A stretch of DNA of 64,000 nt from an uncultured SAR116 cluster alpha proteobacterium. GTDB taxonomy: Bacteria > Pseudomonadota > Alphaproteobacteria > Puniceispirillales > GCA-002684695. Numbering within the stretch: position 1 is the first letter of the stretch; each line of letters starts with the position of its first letter. The position numbers were made by a program, and so were the translations under genes. The stretch lies in the NCBI GenBank assembly GCA_902539295.1, contig CACBIM010000001.1, positions 62,001 to 126,000 on the forward strand. Direction: 5' to 3'. Below are positions 61,417-64,000 of the stretch, piece after piece. The notes beneath the pieces were generated by a model. It searched no databases. It was not told the origin of the DNA and saw only the letters and a list, made by a program, of their open reading frames with translations.

Positions 61417-63948
61417 ATGCCTAATTCTATTTATTATTTATTAATTCTCATAATCTCATTACCAGCTTATGCGCAAGTAACTATAAGTGGAGGTAACTTT
61501 TCCAGTAGCAATTTATCCTCAAATGCAACCAGCCAATCACCGTCAAGTAAATCAAGTAATGCTATCAATGGATTATGTGAAAATGGAATTATTAAAAATT
61601 CATCATCAATACTAGAATTTTCAGAGAAATTTACACTTAAAAATCACTCAATTGTTCAGACTGATTTACCCCAATATAGATCATTTTCATTTGGTGAAAC
61701 TGATCCTAGTTTAGGTGGAGATGTCAGTCCAGAGATCAAAGCGGTAGGTGATTTAAATAATGACGGCATTGATGATTTGGTCATTGATTTTTATGAAACT
61801 AGTGTCCCTCCGTTAATACTATTAGGCTCAAAAAATGGTAAGTTTCAGAAATTAGAATACGATACTGAAAATTCTGCACGAAGACATATTCGAAATGGCG
61901 AGTTAGCAGATTTAAATAATGATGGTTGGCTAGACTTTATTGGTTTTACAACTGGAGACCCAGGAAAAAATTGGGTTGCTCAAGGCTATGGAACTTATGG
62001 TAGAAATATTCCAAGGGGGGAGGAAGATATTGTTATGCTTAATATTGAAGGGAAAAGTTTTAAACAATTAACTGTTCCTGAAGTAAGAGAGAATGACTGG
62101 AACCATGGGGGTACTACGGCTGACTTAGATAATGACGGTTTCGTGGACATTTTGCCTTTAAGTGAGGGTGAAAAAGAATTTACTGTTCCACTAAAGAGTG
62201 TAGGTGGAAAAAGTTTTGAATTAGGAAAACATGAATACTCTAAAGATATAAGTTATTATTTAACAAGTGACATAGATGCTGGAGATATCAATAAAGATGG
62301 CTTCCAAGATTTTGTTGTAGCCGTAACAGAAAATCGTTCAAGAACTCCCTCAGATAATAATAAAATTGGTACTTTAAGAGTAATTTTTGGAGATGGTGAT
62401 TTTGATTTTTCAAATAATATTGAACTTAAGTTTGGAACCATTTGGCTAACCGATGAACAGGGTAAACAAATTGTAAATCAATTTGAAGGAAATATGAAGG
62501 CAGGAGCAAATCATGATGCGTCTAAAATTATTACAGGAACATCAAATGTTGAATTATTAGATGTTGACGGTGACGGCTATTTAGACGTATTAGAGGGTCA
62601 GTATCATACAGTTTCTGGGTTGTGGTCAGGAAGTGGTTTTAAGTTTTATCGATATAACCAAGATGGAAATTGCTTTGAAGATGCAACTGATAAATTTTTT
62701 CCTAATCAGTTCACAAATAGAAACATAAAAGATAATTTTTTCACTGCATATATTCATAATTTTAGGATGCAGGATATTAATGATGACGGTTTTAACGATT
62801 TAATTCTTCAAACTGATGGTGGATCTGAGCAAAAATGGGATAATAATTTTGATAATGAAGGTTACCCATATATTTTTATAAATCACGATAATAAAAAGTT
62901 CTTACCTGTAAAATATTTAAATAACCATTTTTCATCTTTGTCTGATGTTGATGATTTGGTACCTGGTGATTTTAATGGTGATGGAAAAATAGATCTTCTT
63001 GTATTTACTCGTAATAATATTCAAAAATTAAGAGTTCTTCTAAATGATGTAGATTCCTCAAAGATTATTAAGCCTGAAAACCTATTTAATGAAAATAAGA
63101 CATGTGACTTTGAATTTGAAAGAAACTTAACAAATATGACAGATGGAATTTCAAAAATAGCTGACGGATCATTAAAAGTTGAGGATGGAAAAGTTACTTT
63201 TACTTATGAGAATTGGAGAACGGGTTTAGATATTTATTATGAACAAATATTACAAAATGAAAGTAACATGCTTTTAGATACCAATGGGAATTTTGCTGGT
63301 TATCTTCCTATATATCCAGCTTTTGAAAATGCCCAAAAACAGCTATTATTCTTTGATGACAAAGTAAAAGAAATTGGATCACCTTCTTCTCCCGAAAGAG
63401 AAATTCATTGGATTAATAATAAAAATTCAGAAATATACTTCAAAATCTCAAATTGTGGTGAAGAAGATAAAAATAATAAAAGTAATAGTACGAAAAGCAA
63501 TACTATGCAAAATATCTCAAATGAAACAAATAATTTAAATTTCAAAATACCAGACAATAAGTATCAATCAAACTTGACTTGCACTTTTGGAATTGAACGA
63601 TTTTTAATTAGAGAAAATGAAAGAAACATTATATCTGAAGGAAAATTTAATATTTCAAATGGCCGATTAGAATTTTTTAATGAAGAATGGAGGACGGGAG
63701 GAAATAATAAAAATGAGAAAATATTAAATGAGGAAGCTGATATTTACATTTCATCAAATGGAGATTTGCATGGTAGAGTACCAATTTATACCATGTTTGG
63801 TGATAATCGATTAAAGGTACTTGCCTTAAATGGAGAATTTAAAAGTTATAATAATAATTATATTTTGGAGGGAGAAAATAATGTAAATATCCCAAACTCA
63901 ATGAAAAATTTTGAGTTAAAAATTATTGTTACTAATTGTGACAAATAA
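61417..63948 (+). CDS. Large secreted FG-GAP/VCBS repeat protein with duplicated C-terminal domain
   Basis: 843 residues with a signal peptide (ends PAYAQ). Seven or more VCBS/FG-GAP calcium-binding motifs (GDLNNDGIDDL, ADLNNDGWLDF, ADLDNDGFVDI, GDINKDGFQDF, LDVDGDGYLDV, QDINDDGFNDL, GDFNGDGKIDL) span about 100-530 and should form a beta-propeller. Then a domain of about 115 residues occurs twice (about 560-690 and 725-840), each with an early Cys, EWRTG or NWRTG, and a G.LPIYPAF or GRVPIYTMF segment. It is probably an outer-surface or released adhesive or binding protein. Confidence 0.83.
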   Translation: MPNSIYYLLILIISLPAYAQVTISGGNFSSSNLSSNATSQSPSSKSSNAINGLCENGIIKNSSSILEFSEKFTLKNHSIVQTDLPQYRSFSFGETDPSLGGDVSPEIKAVGDLNNDGIDDLVIDFYETSVPPLILLGSKNGKFQKLEYDTENSARRHIRNGELADLNNDGWLDFIGFTTGDPGKNWVAQGYGTYGRNIPRGEEDIVMLNIEGKSFKQLTVPEVRENDWNHGGTTADLDNDGFVDILPLSEGEKEFTVPLKSVGGKSFELGKHEYSKDISYYLTSDIDAGDINKDGFQDFVVAVTENRSRTPSDNNKIGTLRVIFGDGDFDFSNNIELKFGTIWLTDEQGKQIVNQFEGNMKAGANHDASKIITGTSNVELLDVDGDGYLDVLEGQYHTVSGLWSGSGFKFYRYNQDGNCFEDATDKFFPNQFTNRNIKDNFFTAYIHNFRMQDINDDGFNDLILQTDGGSEQKWDNNFDNEGYPYIFINHDNKKFLPVKYLNNHFSSLSDVDDLVPGDFNGDGKIDLLVFTRNNIQKLRVLLNDVDSSKIIKPENLFNENKTCDFEFERNLTNMTDGISKIADGSLKVEDGKVTFTYENWRTGLDIYYEQILQNESNMLLDTNGNFAGYLPIYPAFENAQKQLLFFDDKVKEIGSPSSPEREIHWINNKNSEIYFKISNCGEEDKNNKSNSTKSNTMQNISNETNNLNFKIPDNKYQSNLTCTFGIERFLIRENERNIISEGKFNISNGRLEFFNEEWRTGGNNKNEKILNEEADIYISSNGDLHGRVPIYTMFGDNRLKVLALNGEFKSYNNNYILEGENNVNIPNSMKNFELKIIVTNCDK

Positions 63949-64000
63949 CTTAAAATAAATTATGGAATTATATTTATAAATAATTAAATTAAAATAGATA

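Overview
The window looks like a chromosome segment of a very AT-rich, probably marine alphaproteobacterium. This rests on the low GC throughout, the compact genes with short gaps, and a gene order typical of the class (rlpA, dac, tmk, holB, metG, tatD and an MBL hydrolase in one run). A streamlined lineage such as AEGEAN-169/HIMB59-like bacteria would fit, but the genus cannot be fixed from what is seen.

Region 1 (1-12039, all plus strand) is a catabolic cluster. It holds an HpaB-type flavin monooxygenase (5' end outside the window), an aldehyde dehydrogenase, a LysR regulator, a trimethylamine-dehydrogenase-like flavoprotein, a DMT exporter/importer, an acetylpolyamine deacetylase, an N-carbamoylputrescine amidase, a class III aminotransferase, a small unknown protein, an MDR oxidoreductase and an SDR with a degenerate active site. 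Together these suggest use of modified (acetylated, carbamoylated, perhaps methylated) polyamines or amines as carbon and nitrogen source. A TauD-type dioxygenase follows on the other strand.

Region 2 (12943-20885, minus strand) is a housekeeping operon for cell wall, DNA replication and tRNA charging, followed by tRNA-Ser(UGA).

Region 3 (21054-53255) is a genomic island of about 32 kb. A tyrosine integrase lies just inside the tRNA gene, and a 16-bp copy of the tRNA 3' end lies at the far side. A shorter third copy at 54458 and a phage holin remnant between them suggest stacked insertions. The most remarkable cargo is a transcription module at 24-34.8 kb. It contains a complete RNA polymerase beta' subunit (RpoC) without rpoB and without the large trigger-loop insertion usual in Proteobacteria, an ECF-like sigma factor with a big insert between regions 2 and 4, a membrane anti-sigma factor, a lipoprotein caspase, Sel1 proteins and small secreted proteins. 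Five genes, including rpoC, are preceded by the same promoter-like sequence (TCAATAA, 15 bases, CGTC), which I propose is read by the island sigma factor. Next to it lies a four-gene operon of nuclease-RecQ helicase, coiled-coil membrane protein, phosphoribosyltransferase and DprA homologue, a likely anti-phage system. The rest of the island holds an AlpA-type regulator broken by a 28-bp tandem duplication, a replication-type HTH protein, several unknown genes, Sel1 and MORN-type repeat proteins, and small exported proteins that share a short cysteine motif.

Region 4 (54550-64000) is ordinary chromosome: a DUF2652 cyclase-like protein, a haloacid dehalogenase, a GH42 beta-galactosidase, a 39-residue CDGSH-like iron-sulfur candidate, an aldo/keto reductase, a Bcr/CflA-type efflux pump, a nitroreductase and a large secreted FG-GAP/VCBS repeat protein.
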